Source: JADCGM01 sp943368345
GTDB lineage: Bacteria > Pseudomonadota > Alphaproteobacteria > Sphingomonadales > Sphingomonadaceae
Direction: 5' to 3'
Assembly (NCBI GenBank): GCA_943368345.1
Contig: CALRKY020000010.1
Span: forward strand, 36,162 to 100,161
Length of the DNA: 64,000 nucleotides
Part shown: piece after piece, positions 34,121 through 43,008 of the stretch
Position numbering within the stretch: position 1 is the first letter of the stretch
Layout of the letters: every line of letters starts with the position of its first letter
Notes under the pieces: model-generated
Seen by the model: only the letters and a program-made list of their open reading frames with translations
Databases searched by the model: none
Told to the model about the DNA's origin: nothing
Made by a program: the position numbers and the translations under genes

Positions 34121-34915
34121 CCCCGTCCGTCCCCCGGCCGAAATCTCGGCACGCACCGACGGGAGATATTTGGCGCTGACCGCCAGGCTGTCTCCGCAGC
34201 GCAATACGAGCCAATAGCGCTCTCCCCCGTCGGTCTTCAGCGCTCCGAGTTGATCGCGCCTGACGATGGCGGTGCGATGGATTTGGAGGAACTGGTCCTG
34301 GGGAAGCCGACGCGCGATTGATCCAAGCGATGCCCGGTGCAACACAATGCGGTCGTGGAGGCGCAGTTCCACATAATTTCCGGCGCCACGCAGGAATAGC
34401 ACATCCACCAACGCAATGCGTTCTACCGAGCCAATCGAGCGAACGGTAAAACAGGTCAGCAGCGGCGGTGGCGCACCGGCGTCACGGGCGCTCAGGTCAC
34501 CAACCAGCGCCCGCAGAAGGTCGCCATCGGCCCGCACCCGAAGTTCGTTCATGGCCTTGGCCCGTCCGAGCAGCTGGGCCAATCGATCATCGGAGAAGGG
34601 CTTTTGCAGGTAGTCGATGGCGAACAATTCGAAAGCGTCGATGGCATATTCGTCAAACGCCGTGACAAAGGCGATCATCGGTGGGTCCGCCAACCCGCTG
34701 AGATATCTTGCAAGTGCAAGCCCCCCTTCGCCCGGCATTCGAATATCGAGCAGAATCAGTTGGACGGAAGTGTTCGCATCCAGCCAAGCGCGGGCCTCTT
34801 CGGCCGATTGACATGATCCGGCCACGTACCAGTCGGGATGATCGTCAAGCGCACGCTCAAGATTCCGCCGCGCAAGCGGCTCGTCATCGACAATCAGCAG
34901 CGAGCGCTTAGCCAT
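34109..34915 (-). CDS. LytTR-family response regulator
   Basis: Two-component regulator of 268 residues. The receiver domain begins KRSLLIVDDEPLARRNLERA and the phosphoacceptor is Asp57 in LILLDIRMPGEGG. A LytTR DNA-binding domain spans about 165-265 (VERIALVDVLFLRGAGNYVE, QFLQIHRTAIVRRDQ). The ATG at 34915 overlaps the kinase stop by 8 bp; an in-frame ATG 9 bp further upstream is possible. Its last three codons and stop lie in the 111-bp direct repeat. Target genes are likely close, such as the three exported proteins beyond the kinase. Confidence 0.9.
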   Translation of the reverse strand: MAKRSLLIVDDEPLARRNLERALDDHPDWYVAGSCQSAEEARAWLDANTSVQLILLDIRMPGEGGLALARYLSGLADPPMIAFVTAFDEYAIDAFELFAIDYLQKPFSDDRLAQLLGRAKAMNELRVRADGDLLRALVGDLSARDAGAPPPLLTCFTVRSIGSVERIALVDVLFLRGAGNYVELRLHDRIVLHRASLGSIARRLPQDQFLQIHRTAIVRRDQLGALKTDGGERYWLVLRCGDSLAVSAKYLPSVRAEISAGGRTGTGA

Positions 34916-36020
34916 CATGATCATCGGCTGGAAATTGCACCGTCGCGGTGAACGTCCTGTCACTTTGGTTGGTGCTCAGACTGGCTCGCGTCCCAAACAA
35001 GGCATGAAGTCGGTCGCGGACCAGCGACAGACCCATGCCATTCCCGGGCGACGCAGGTACGTTCTTGTCGATGTCGTTGGTGATCTGAATAACGACGGCA
35101 CCACCGCTGCACCCGACCGACAGGATGACCCGATTTGTGCCTGGCATGGCTTCGACGCCGTGGCGCAGCGCATTTTCGATGAGCGGCTGAAGCAAAAGCG
35201 GCGGGCAACTGATCGTATTCCAGTGTTCGTCCTGGATCCTGCAATCGATCTGCAGGCGCTCGCCATGCCGCATTGATTGCACCGAAAGATATCGGTTGGT
35301 GAAGTCCAGCTCGTCCCGCATCGTCAGCATCCTCGAGCGGCTCGCGCGAAGTGCATAGCGCAGCAGATCGCTGACCTGCTCCAGGACTTCCAAAGCCAAA
35401 GTTCGATCATCGGAGCGGACAAGGGCAGAAATGCTGTTCAACGCATTGAATAGGAAATGCGGTTCAAGCTGCGATTGGAGAAGGGTCAGGCGCAGCTGGA
35501 AATTGTCGGTAAGCTGGCGTTGCAGCGCGGCATCCCGCTCGACCATCCGTGATCGACTTGCGAGGGCGTAGTGGAGCACGACAGCGCCCATCACAATCAC
35601 GCCGTCGATCCACCATCCAACGCGGCTTTGCCCGTTGAGCGCCGACGGCAGATTGGCCAGCGGCGCGCCCGACTGAGCCAATCCGATCATTGCCTCATAG
35701 ACCAAATAGGCCGGGAAGAAGAGGAACAGCACGCCCAGAAAAAGGAGGGCGGACCTCCTGGGGACTTGGGTTAGCGACGGCCAGCGTTTCAATCCGAGCT
35801 GTAGCGCCCAGCTCAGCCCCATCAGTGGAATGAAAAACGGTAGCGTTTGGACGAATTCCGCCCAGAAATTCAGGTGGCGCCCCTGGGTTGCGGCATCTTC
35901 GGCGCGGGCCAGTGTCATGAATCCGGCCATCAGCACCCAGCCAACCACCGAGATCACCAATAGGTGGCCAGCCTCGACTGCGTCACGCCAAGGGTTTTTC
36001 GATCGGTCGTCGACCTCCAT
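34908..36020 (-). CDS. LytS-like sensor histidine kinase
   Basis: A 370-residue membrane kinase of the His_kinase (LytS/YehU) group. Four hydrophobic segments lie in residues 1-155 (for example HLLVISVVGWVLMAGFMTLA and LLFLGVLFLFFPAYLVYEAM). The phosphoacceptor is His188 in QSQLEPHFLFNALNSISAL, and the ATP-binding region has PPLLLQPLIENALRHGVE and GNGMGLSLVRDRL. The frame is open 61 codons upstream, but that part looks non-coding and AGGAC precedes the ATG at 36020. No periplasmic sensor domain, so the signal is probably perceived in the membrane. Confidence 0.9.
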   Translation of the reverse strand: MEVDDRSKNPWRDAVEAGHLLVISVVGWVLMAGFMTLARAEDAATQGRHLNFWAEFVQTLPFFIPLMGLSWALQLGLKRWPSLTQVPRRSALLFLGVLFLFFPAYLVYEAMIGLAQSGAPLANLPSALNGQSRVGWWIDGVIVMGAVVLHYALASRSRMVERDAALQRQLTDNFQLRLTLLQSQLEPHFLFNALNSISALVRSDDRTLALEVLEQVSDLLRYALRASRSRMLTMRDELDFTNRYLSVQSMRHGERLQIDCRIQDEHWNTISCPPLLLQPLIENALRHGVEAMPGTNRVILSVGCSGGAVVIQITNDIDKNVPASPGNGMGLSLVRDRLHALFGTRASLSTNQSDRTFTATVQFPADDHDG

Positions 36021-36156
36021 GGTCCTGCAATACCCCTCGCAGGACAGACTGTCATGCGGGTTCGCGTCATCGATCCCGCCATTCATCCCACTCAACTTGC
36101 GGCAGATCGGGCGTTGGGCACAGCTGCCGGCATCTTTGGCCCCATCGGAGAATTTC

Positions 36157-36687
36157 ATGAAACGCTGTCTCGCCGCCACTTTCCTCTGCATGACGCTCGG
36201 CATTGCATCGGTGTCAGCCCCCGCCGCCGCCCAAAAGGTCGGCTACACCCAGCAAAGTGCGGCCACCGGCAGTGTCGCCGACGCCTATATCGACGCCTAT
36301 ATCGCGATGGATTGGGAGCGCATTGCGCCGCTGTTGGCGGACAAGGCCACATTCCATGATCCGACCGCTGAAACCTTATTCGGCGCGACACAAAAGCAGG
36401 GCAAGGCCGACATCCTGACCGGATTTCGCGAAGGCTATGCCGCCATCACCAAAATGACGCTGCACCGGACCCGGACACTTCATTCTGGCCACTATGCGAT
36501 TGTCGAAGGTGACCTGGTATGGGGCGTCAAATTCCCGGACAATCGTCTGGTTGAATCCCGCGCGCCCTTCATCGTCATTGTACGGGTCGAGGATGGCAAG
36601 GTCGTCGAGCACCGCGACTATGTCGACTATGCACAGTTCGTCCGCGACGAACGGGCTTCGCGGCCTGTCGGGAAGGCACAACCATGA
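36157..36687 (+). CDS. Exported SnoaL/NTF2-like protein
   Basis: A 176-residue protein with a Sec signal peptide (MKRCLAATFLCMTLGIASVS, cleavage near APAAAQ) and a SnoaL/NTF2-like cone fold: YIAMDWERIAPLLADKATFH, EGYAAITKMTLHRTRTLHSG and DGKVVEHRDYVDYAQFVRDE. GGAG lies 7 nt before the ATG. It is divergent from the kinase with 136 bp between them. Its stop overlaps the next gene (ATGA). Function unknown; NTF2-like folds bind small hydrophobic ligands or act as isomerases. Confidence 0.82.
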   Translation: MKRCLAATFLCMTLGIASVSAPAAAQKVGYTQQSAATGSVADAYIDAYIAMDWERIAPLLADKATFHDPTAETLFGATQKQGKADILTGFREGYAAITKMTLHRTRTLHSGHYAIVEGDLVWGVKFPDNRLVESRAPFIVIVRVEDGKVVEHRDYVDYAQFVRDERASRPVGKAQP

Positions 36688-37271
36688 TCCGGCGCAACAC
36701 GGCATTGATCGCGGTGCTTCTGTGCACGTGTCTGCCCGGACTGCCGAATATGGCCACAGCGCAGACCGCCGAAATGGTCGCGCGGCAGACAGCCGGATTG
36801 GATCAGGTTTCCGGAGTTGCCGGCGACTGGCAGCTGTCAAGGTTCACATGGGACGAGCAACGGAACGACTGGTCGGCCGCTCCGGCAGAGGCTGATGCCG
36901 GTTCGGTCTCCTTTCATCTGATGGGACATGGCAAGGCGTTTCGCGTCACCATCAGGTCGCGTAAATATCAGCTTGAAGGCTATTTGTCGTTTGACGTCTG
37001 GACTGAGAGACATGTTCTGGCGGTGATCGATGACCGGATCGGGCAGCTTGACGTCGCGCAGGGCGTGTTTGTCGGGACCCAGCTGACGCTGGACAACCTT
37101 AAGGCCGACACCATCTACAAACGATATTCCAAGCCGATAAACACGCGAACGATTATGCAATTCGACGGTGGAAAATTGAAAGCGTTTCAGGTGTTCAGCA
37201 GCCAGGATCACGGCAGGACTTGGACGCCGACCTCGCTGTTCCGCCTCCAACCGGTTGTGGCAGCCAAATAG
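36684..37271 (+). CDS. Hypothetical exported protein
   Basis: A 195-residue protein with signal peptide (RRNTALIAVLLCTCLPGLPN, then MATAQ). The mature part has LDQVSGVAGDWQLSRFTWDE, GHGKAFRVTIRSRKYQLEGY and QVFSSQDHGRTWTPTSLF; the beta-rich look suggests a lipocalin-like or DUF1579-like barrel, but I cannot assign it. It is coupled to the NTF2-like gene by ATGA and lies 6 bp before the next gene. Confidence 0.72.
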   Translation: MIRRNTALIAVLLCTCLPGLPNMATAQTAEMVARQTAGLDQVSGVAGDWQLSRFTWDEQRNDWSAAPAEADAGSVSFHLMGHGKAFRVTIRSRKYQLEGYLSFDVWTERHVLAVIDDRIGQLDVAQGVFVGTQLTLDNLKADTIYKRYSKPINTRTIMQFDGGKLKAFQVFSSQDHGRTWTPTSLFRLQPVVAAK

Positions 37272-37277
37272 CGGGTG

Positions 37278-37856
37278 ATGATGAGGCGGCCGCCTGTCTT
37301 CATACGAGCGCTAGGCATTCTTGCGGCGTCGTTGTTCTGCGCAGCCGCTGGCCTTCCGCAAGCTCAGGCCGGTCCCGATACGCACAGGAAGTCCGAGGCG
37401 GAAATCGCTGCGGAGGAGCGGTTTCACGATTTTGTTTCGGCCTATCGAGAGCACGATTTTCAGGCCCAATGGCAAATCGTCGACCCTCGCAAGCGCTATT
37501 GGGTGAAGCTCGGCCGATGGCGCACGGCGATGCAGCAATCGCAACGGCGTCACGGTGAACTTGCCGAATTGACGATAACTCATGTCCTGTCGGCCGATGC
37601 GAAACAAATCCCCTGCACGGAAATGGGACATTGTTTCCGGAAGGGCGTGCCTTATGTCGTGCTCATGTTGCGGACCCGCTACGAGCGCAAGCAAGTTCCG
37701 CAGCCCGAATTTGCGGTTATGTCAATGTCAGATGAAGGCTGGCGTTGGGCCGGCGGCACATTTCCGGCAACGGCTCTCGGCGAAACCGCAGTTCTTCTTG
37801 ACGAAGCCGATGACAAGAAGTTCCGGGCGATGCAGCGTAACAGGAGCCGACGCTAA
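37278..37856 (+). CDS. Exported protein, DUF4019-like
   Basis: A 192-residue protein with a signal peptide (IRALGILAASLFCAAAGLPQ). The mature part (AEERFHDFVSAYREHDFQAQ, YWVKLGRWRTAMQQSQRRHG, PYVVLMLRTRYERKQVPQPE and GWRWAGGTF) resembles DUF4019 proteins, a periplasmic family of unknown function. ATGs at 37278 and 37281 are both possible starts. It is last of the three-gene exported set; the right direct repeat begins 82 bp later. Confidence 0.75.
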   Translation: MMRRPPVFIRALGILAASLFCAAAGLPQAQAGPDTHRKSEAEIAAEERFHDFVSAYREHDFQAQWQIVDPRKRYWVKLGRWRTAMQQSQRRHGELAELTITHVLSADAKQIPCTEMGHCFRKGVPYVVLMLRTRYERKQVPQPEFAVMSMSDEGWRWAGGTFPATALGETAVLLDEADDKKFRAMQRNRSRR

Positions 37857-37937
37857 CGAAGGCTGCAACCCCGTTTCTGTCTGATCGTACCCGTCAAACG
37901 CTGCCGCTTTCGTCGCCTTGGGGCCCTGGAGATCTAT

Positions 37938-38048
37938 TGGCGGATGTGGTCCTGGCCGCATGATGCGGTTGAACATGCGCGGGTCCAGTCAGAGCTCGCC
38001 GCGCGGGATGCCTCCCGCGCGGCGGCCTGATCCGGGTCACGCGCCGGT
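37938..38048. repeat. 111-bp direct repeat, right copy
   Basis: Second copy of 34010-34120 with one base changed. Here it contains an orphan 31-codon fragment of the MFS C-terminus (WRMWSWPHDAVEHARVQSEL onward) with its stop, and on the minus strand the last three codons and stop of the UrcA gene. Confidence 0.97.
37999..38022. terminator. Hairpin in the right direct repeat
   Basis: Same 10-bp stem as at 34071-34094, with TGCC as loop instead of CGCC. It lies between the end of the exported-protein operon and the UrcA gene and could serve both. No T-tract. Confidence 0.4.
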
Positions 38049-38327
38049 GCGGGCCGAGATCACCTGGTGCATTTTGGCAGACGCTTCGTTGACGGCGGCG
38101 TCATAGCAGCGCTCGGTTGCGGCAATCGTGCTGAGGTCACGCGCCGTGCCGACACCGCAAACCTGCTTGGCAGCGTTGCGGACGCGGGTTTCGAGCGACT
38201 TGGCACCGGCGGCGCTGGCGAGGTTCAGGTCGGCGTAGCTGACAGCCTTCTGGGCCGGCGCGGCATAAGCCGATCCAGCGAACAGGGTGGCGGCCAATGC
38301 GGCTGAGATCATGGCAAATTTGGTCAT
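38037..38327 (-). CDS. UrcA family protein
   Basis: A 96-residue exported protein of the UrcA family, small proteins typical of sphingomonads and relatives. The signal peptide is MTKFAMISAALAATLFAGSA with cleavage near AYA; the mature part has the family pattern VSYADLNLASAAGAKSLETR, VRNAAKQVCGVG and CYDAAVNEASAKMHQVI, with two cysteines likely in a disulfide. AAGGA lies 8 nt before the ATG at 38327, preferred over the ATG 9 bp upstream. Its 3' end lies in the right direct repeat. Function unknown. Confidence 0.9.
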   Translation of the reverse strand: MTKFAMISAALAATLFAGSAYAAPAQKAVSYADLNLASAAGAKSLETRVRNAAKQVCGVGTARDLSTIAATERCYDAAVNEASAKMHQVISARTGA

Positions 38328-38530
38328 GTTGGTCATCCTTTGCTTGTTAGCAGCATCGGGCTGCACAGAGGGTAGTGCATTAGTCGTGCCAAACACTTAA
38401 GTCATTGTGATACATGGAAACACGTGTATTGCATGAATAATACTCTTGCCAAATCTTGGCGGTCTGCACCAACTATCCGCACGGCAGCCAGCCTGTTTCC
38501 ACCCGTCCCGCGATCCGTTAGAGATATCCG

Positions 38531-39721
38531 ATGACGATCCGCCCGCTCCCCACCCCGTCCACTGATCCGGATGCGGATTTCAGCCTGCCCGCATGGATTT
38601 ATGCCGACCCCGAATATTTTGCGGTGGAGGCAGCCCGGGTGATGCGGCCATCCTGGCAGATTGTCTGCCATGTGTGTGACATTCCGGCGGCGGGGGATTG
38701 GCGGACGCTGGAATTCCTGCGGGAAAGCATCGTCGTGATCCGGGGGGATGATCATGTGGTGCGGGCATTCACCAATGTCTGCCGTCACCGGGGATCGCGG
38801 CTGCTCGACGGCACGGGCGGCTGCGCGAAACGGTTGATCTGCCCCTATCACGCCTGGACCTACGGGCTGGACGGCAAGCTGACCGGCGTGCCGCTCAAGG
38901 GCACCTATCCGGGGTTGCGGCTGGAGGACAATGGGCTGACGCCGGTCGATTTGGAAATCTGGCAGGGCTTCATCTTCGTGCGGCTGGAGGGGACCGGCCC
39001 AACCGTTGCCGAGATGATGTCGCCCTATAACGCCGAGGTCACGCCCTACCGCTTTGCCGACATGCAGCCGATTGGCGCGCCATGGGATCGGCCCCGGGCG
39101 GTCAATTGGAAGAATCTCTGCGACAATTATTCCGACAATCTGCACATCCCGGTCGCCCATCCCGGCCTGAAGCGATTGTTCGGCAGCAATTATGTGACCA
39201 AGGCGGCGGACTGGGTCGACTGGCTTGGCGGGCCGCTGACACCGGACGGCGGGCCGGAAAGCTGGTCGGAGCGGCTGTATCGCCACCACCTGCCCGCCAC
39301 CCCGCACTTGCCCGAGGCAAAGCAGCGCGACTGGTGGTATCTGAAACTCTGGCCCAACATCGCCTTCGATATTTATCCCGACCAGATTGATTTCATGCAG
39401 TTCCTGCCGGTGTCCCCCACCGAAACCCGGCTGCGCGTGCTGTGCTATGCCTTGCCCGATGATCGCCGGGAGATGCGGGCGGTGCGTTACCTGAATGCCC
39501 GCATCAACCGCGACGTCAATGCGGAGGACACGGTGCTGGTCCAGCGCGTCCAGGACGGCATGGCTTCGGCTAGTTTCTCGGTCGGGCCGCTCAGCGAGAC
39601 CGAGGTTTGCCTCCGCAGCTTCGCCGCCAAGCTGCGCCGTATCATCCCCGAAGCCCGGCTTCACTCTCCTCCGGCGCCCGGCTGGAGCCGCCGCCACTTG
39701 CAATCTGGACCAGCAGAATGA
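38531..39721 (+). CDS. Rieske aromatic ring-hydroxylating oxygenase, alpha subunit
   Basis: Non-haem iron oxygenase of 396 residues. The Rieske [2Fe-2S] ligands are C84-x-H86 and C104-x2-H107 (TNVCRHRGSRLL, ICPYHAWTYG). The catalytic iron site is in CDNYSDNLHIPVAHPG (His204, His209). It hydroxylates or demethylates an aromatic or quaternary-amine substrate, needing a separate reductase, which is not next to it. The stop overlaps the following FAD oxidoreductase gene (ATGA), so the two work together. No regulator is visible in the 200 bp upstream. Confidence 0.9.
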   Translation: MTIRPLPTPSTDPDADFSLPAWIYADPEYFAVEAARVMRPSWQIVCHVCDIPAAGDWRTLEFLRESIVVIRGDDHVVRAFTNVCRHRGSRLLDGTGGCAKRLICPYHAWTYGLDGKLTGVPLKGTYPGLRLEDNGLTPVDLEIWQGFIFVRLEGTGPTVAEMMSPYNAEVTPYRFADMQPIGAPWDRPRAVNWKNLCDNYSDNLHIPVAHPGLKRLFGSNYVTKAADWVDWLGGPLTPDGGPESWSERLYRHHLPATPHLPEAKQRDWWYLKLWPNIAFDIYPDQIDFMQFLPVSPTETRLRVLCYALPDDRREMRAVRYLNARINRDVNAEDTVLVQRVQDGMASASFSVGPLSETEVCLRSFAAKLRRIIPEARLHSPPAPGWSRRHLQSGPAE

Positions 39722-41325
39722 CCAAAAGATATGACGCCCTGATCATCGGCGGTGGCCACAATGGTTTGGTCTGCGCCTTCTATCTGGCGCGAGCCGGGCT
39801 GAAAGTCCGGGTGCTTGAACGTCGCCACATTGTCGGCGGGGCGGCGGTGACAGAGGAATTTCACCCCGGTTTCCGCAATTCCACCGCCAGCTACACCGTC
39901 AGCCTGTTGCGGCCCAAGGTCATCAAGGACATGCGGCTGCATGAACGCGGCTGGCGGATCATCGAGCGGACAATCAGCAATTTCTTCCCGCACGAAAATG
40001 GCTATCTGAAACTCGGAGGCGGAACAGCGCGGACGCAGGCCGAGTTTGCGCGATACTCCCCCAAGGATGCCGAGACCTTCCCGAAATATGAGGAAGCGCT
40101 CGAGCGCGTGGCAGAGGTGCTGCGCGATATGGCGCTGACCACGCCGCCCAACGCCGGGGGTGGCATACGCGCTCTGATCGCTGCGGCAGCGCAAGGCCGC
40201 AAATTGGCCGGCCTGTCGATGGAGGCCCAGCGCGACGTCATGGACCTGTTCGTCAAGTCGGCGCGCAGCTTCCTCGATAGCTGGTACGAGAACGAGCATA
40301 TCAAGGCGGCGTTTGGCTTTGATGCGGTGGTTGGCAATTACGCCAGCGTCGATACGCCGGGCAGCGCCTATGTTTTGCTCCACCACGTCTTTGGCGAGAT
40401 CAACGGCAAGAAGGGCATGTGGGGCCATAGCGTCGGCGGCATGGGCGAAATCACCCGCTATATGGCGGAGGCTTGCACCGACATGGGCGTCGAGATCAGC
40501 CTTGAGGCGCCGGTCGCCAAGGTGCTGGTCGAAGGCGGTAAGGTCGCCGGGGTTCGGCTGGAAAGTGGCGAGGAGATTGCAGCCAACATCGTTGCAGCCA
40601 ATGTGGGGCCAGCCCTGCTGTTCCGCCAGCTGGTAGACCGGTCCGACATGACCCCGGAATTCGCGCGGCGAATGGACAATTTTAAGGCCGGATCGGGGAC
40701 GTTCCGGATGAATGTGGCGCTGTCCGAACTGCCGGATTTCACGGTCCTGCCAGGGAAGGAGAAGGCCGAGCATCACACCTGCGGCATCATCATTTCCCCG
40801 ACGCTCGATTATATGGACAAGGCCTTTACCGACGCCAAAGCCAAGGGCTGGTCCGACGAGCCGATTGTCGAGATGAAGTTGCCGACCTCGGTCGACGACA
40901 GTCTCGCCCCACCGGGGATGCACATCGCCAGCCTCTTCTGCCAGCAGTTCGCCCCGGAATTGCCCGATGGCCGCAACTGGGATGACGAGAAAGACAAGGC
41001 CGCTGACCTCATCATCGATACCGTTACCAAACATGCTCCCAATTTCCGGGCGTCCATCATAGCGACGCAAGTCCACTCGCCAGTCGATCTGGAGCGCAAA
41101 TTCGGCCTCATCGGCGGCGACATCATGCACGGCCACATGTCGCTCGACCAACTCTGGGCAGCGCGGCCTGTGCTCGGCCACGGCGACTACCGTGCGCCGA
41201 TCAAGGGCCTGTACATGTGCGGCGCTGGCACCCACCCCGGCGGCGGCGTCACCGGTGCGCCGGGGCACAATGCGGCGCACGAGATATTGCGGGATCAGTC
41301 CGTGCTGGGTCGATTGTTAGGCTGA
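39718..41325 (+). CDS. NAD(P)/FAD-dependent oxidoreductase, phytoene-desaturase-like
   Basis: Flavoprotein of 535 residues starting at the ATG in the Rieske gene stop. The FAD-binding Rossmann motif is DALIIGGGHNGLVCAFYLAR, followed by VLERRHIVGGAAVTEEFHPG, and the C-terminal FAD motif is GLYMCGAGTHPGGGVTGAPG. This is the CrtI/PYROXD2-like group. It is more likely a partner in substrate dehydrogenation than a carotenoid enzyme, since no carotenoid genes are near. It converges with the acyl-CoA ligase gene 18 bp away. Confidence 0.88.
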   Translation: MTKRYDALIIGGGHNGLVCAFYLARAGLKVRVLERRHIVGGAAVTEEFHPGFRNSTASYTVSLLRPKVIKDMRLHERGWRIIERTISNFFPHENGYLKLGGGTARTQAEFARYSPKDAETFPKYEEALERVAEVLRDMALTTPPNAGGGIRALIAAAAQGRKLAGLSMEAQRDVMDLFVKSARSFLDSWYENEHIKAAFGFDAVVGNYASVDTPGSAYVLLHHVFGEINGKKGMWGHSVGGMGEITRYMAEACTDMGVEISLEAPVAKVLVEGGKVAGVRLESGEEIAANIVAANVGPALLFRQLVDRSDMTPEFARRMDNFKAGSGTFRMNVALSELPDFTVLPGKEKAEHHTCGIIISPTLDYMDKAFTDAKAKGWSDEPIVEMKLPTSVDDSLAPPGMHIASLFCQQFAPELPDGRNWDDEKDKAADLIIDTVTKHAPNFRASIIATQVHSPVDLERKFGLIGGDIMHGHMSLDQLWAARPVLGHGDYRAPIKGLYMCGAGTHPGGGVTGAPGHNAAHEILRDQSVLGRLLG

Positions 41326-41343
41326 CGCCCAGACCCTGACAGT

Positions 41344-42954
41344 TCAACCCGGTTGAAACTCCCCGGCCACCCAGCGATCGCGTAGGATGAATTTCTGGAT
41401 TTTGCCTGACCCGGTCAGCGGCCAGGCGCTGATCTCGACCCAGTGCGACGGCGTTTTCTGGGCGGCGAGGTTGGCGCGGCAATGGGCGATGAGCTGCGCC
41501 GGGTTGAAGGTCGCGCCGGGGGTCAGCCGGACAAACGCAACCGCAATTTCGCCCAGCCTTGGCTCGGGCACGCCGACCACCGCGACTTCGGCCACATCGG
41601 CATGTTCAAGCAGGATATTCTCGATTTCGGCGGGAAACAGATTTTCGCCGCCGCGGATGATCATCTCCTTCACCCGGCCTGTGATCTTCAAAAACCCGCG
41701 CCCGTCGATGGTGCCAAGGTCGCCGGTGTGGAACCAGCCATCGGCATCAATGGCCTTGGCGGTGGCATCGGGGTCATCATTATAGCCTAGCATCACGCTA
41801 TAGGCGCGCGAACAAATCTCCCCGACCGCGCCGAGCGGAACGATGGCATTGGTCTGCGGATCGCGGATCGACACCTCGGTCTGCGGCATCGGCTGGCCGA
41901 TGGTGTTGCAGATGTCCTCGAAGGAATCGCTGGGGCGGATCATGCTGATCAGCGGGGAGGTTTCGGTCAGCCCGTAAACCGTCATCAATTCGCAGTCGAA
42001 CCGGTCGCGGGTGCGCCTGACCAGTTCGGGCGGCACCATCGACCCGCCCGAGGCGATATGGCTGACACTGCTCAGGTCACGCGGGTGGGCGGCATCGGAT
42101 TCCAGCATCGCGATCAACATCGTCGGCACCGCGACAAACATGGCGACGCGTTCCTGCTCGATCAGGGCGTTGGCCTTGGCCGGATCGAATATCTTGACCA
42201 GCAGGATCGAATGGCCGCGCGAGACCGCACCAAGCGTCGTGACACAGCCCGATGTATGGAACATCGGGGTCATTACAATCGACCGCATTCCCGGTTCACC
42301 GCCAATGCGCAGCTGGGTGTGCAGGGCGTTGTTGGTGATGCCCTGATGATGCAGGACAACGCCCTTCGGAAAGCCCGTGGTGCCGGAGGTATATTGGATC
42401 TGCGCCGGATCGCGGGGGTTCACTTTGGGCAGCGGCGTCACGGGCCCAGCCTCCCGGAACAGCGCCGAATGGTCGGCCATGTCGATCACTTCGCGGACGG
42501 CCGGAATCTCGGCGGCGACCCTCGCGCCGATCTTGGCAATCGGATTGCCGCGAAACTCTGACACCAGAAACAGGCCAACAGACCGCGATTGTTCGAGCAC
42601 ATATTTCAGCTCGCGAGGCTGATAGCCGGGGTTAACCGTCACCAGCACCAGACCGGCCAGCCCCAGCGCGAATTCGGCCAGCACCCATTCCGGAATATTT
42701 GGCGCCCAGACCGCAATCCGTTCGCCCGGCTGGTAGCGGGTGAGCAGCGCCTTCGCGAGGCGTTCGCTGTCGGCGAGCAGTTCGGCATAGCGCCACTCCC
42801 GCTGGATCAGGCCGTCCCCGTCCACCTCCCGAAGGGCCATAGCGTCCGGCGTTCGGGCAGCCGTGGAGCGCAGTACATCGCCGACACTGGTATCAAGGAG
42901 CGGGGCATCGGTCTGGGCCGGACAATAAGACGTGGTCAAATCAAGCACATACAT
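41344..42954 (-). CDS. Acyl-CoA synthetase (AMP-forming), FadD-like
   Basis: Activates a carboxylic acid to its CoA thioester through an acyl-adenylate. The 536-residue protein has the P-loop YTSGTTGFPKGV at about 188-199, the A5 motif MTVYGLTETSPLI, the A7 motif DGWFHTGDLGTID and the A8/A10 region GRVKEMIIRGGENLFPAEIE with the catalytic lysine in GSGKIQKF near the C-terminus. The class fits medium/long-chain or aromatic acid ligases. It converges with the Rieske/FAD pair and may handle its product. Confidence 0.92.
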   Translation of the reverse strand: MYVLDLTTSYCPAQTDAPLLDTSVGDVLRSTAARTPDAMALREVDGDGLIQREWRYAELLADSERLAKALLTRYQPGERIAVWAPNIPEWVLAEFALGLAGLVLVTVNPGYQPRELKYVLEQSRSVGLFLVSEFRGNPIAKIGARVAAEIPAVREVIDMADHSALFREAGPVTPLPKVNPRDPAQIQYTSGTTGFPKGVVLHHQGITNNALHTQLRIGGEPGMRSIVMTPMFHTSGCVTTLGAVSRGHSILLVKIFDPAKANALIEQERVAMFVAVPTMLIAMLESDAAHPRDLSSVSHIASGGSMVPPELVRRTRDRFDCELMTVYGLTETSPLISMIRPSDSFEDICNTIGQPMPQTEVSIRDPQTNAIVPLGAVGEICSRAYSVMLGYNDDPDATAKAIDADGWFHTGDLGTIDGRGFLKITGRVKEMIIRGGENLFPAEIENILLEHADVAEVAVVGVPEPRLGEIAVAFVRLTPGATFNPAQLIAHCRANLAAQKTPSHWVEISAWPLTGSGKIQKFILRDRWVAGEFQPG

Positions 42955-43008
42955 CCATCTCTCCCGCCGCCAGAACGCAAGCTACACGGGTTATTCACCT
43001 TGACAAGT

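Noticed and set aside
39661..41280. A 539-codon minus-strand open frame opposite the FAD oxidoreductase
   Set aside because: Antisense shadow; the plus strand has intact FAD motifs and a coupled start.
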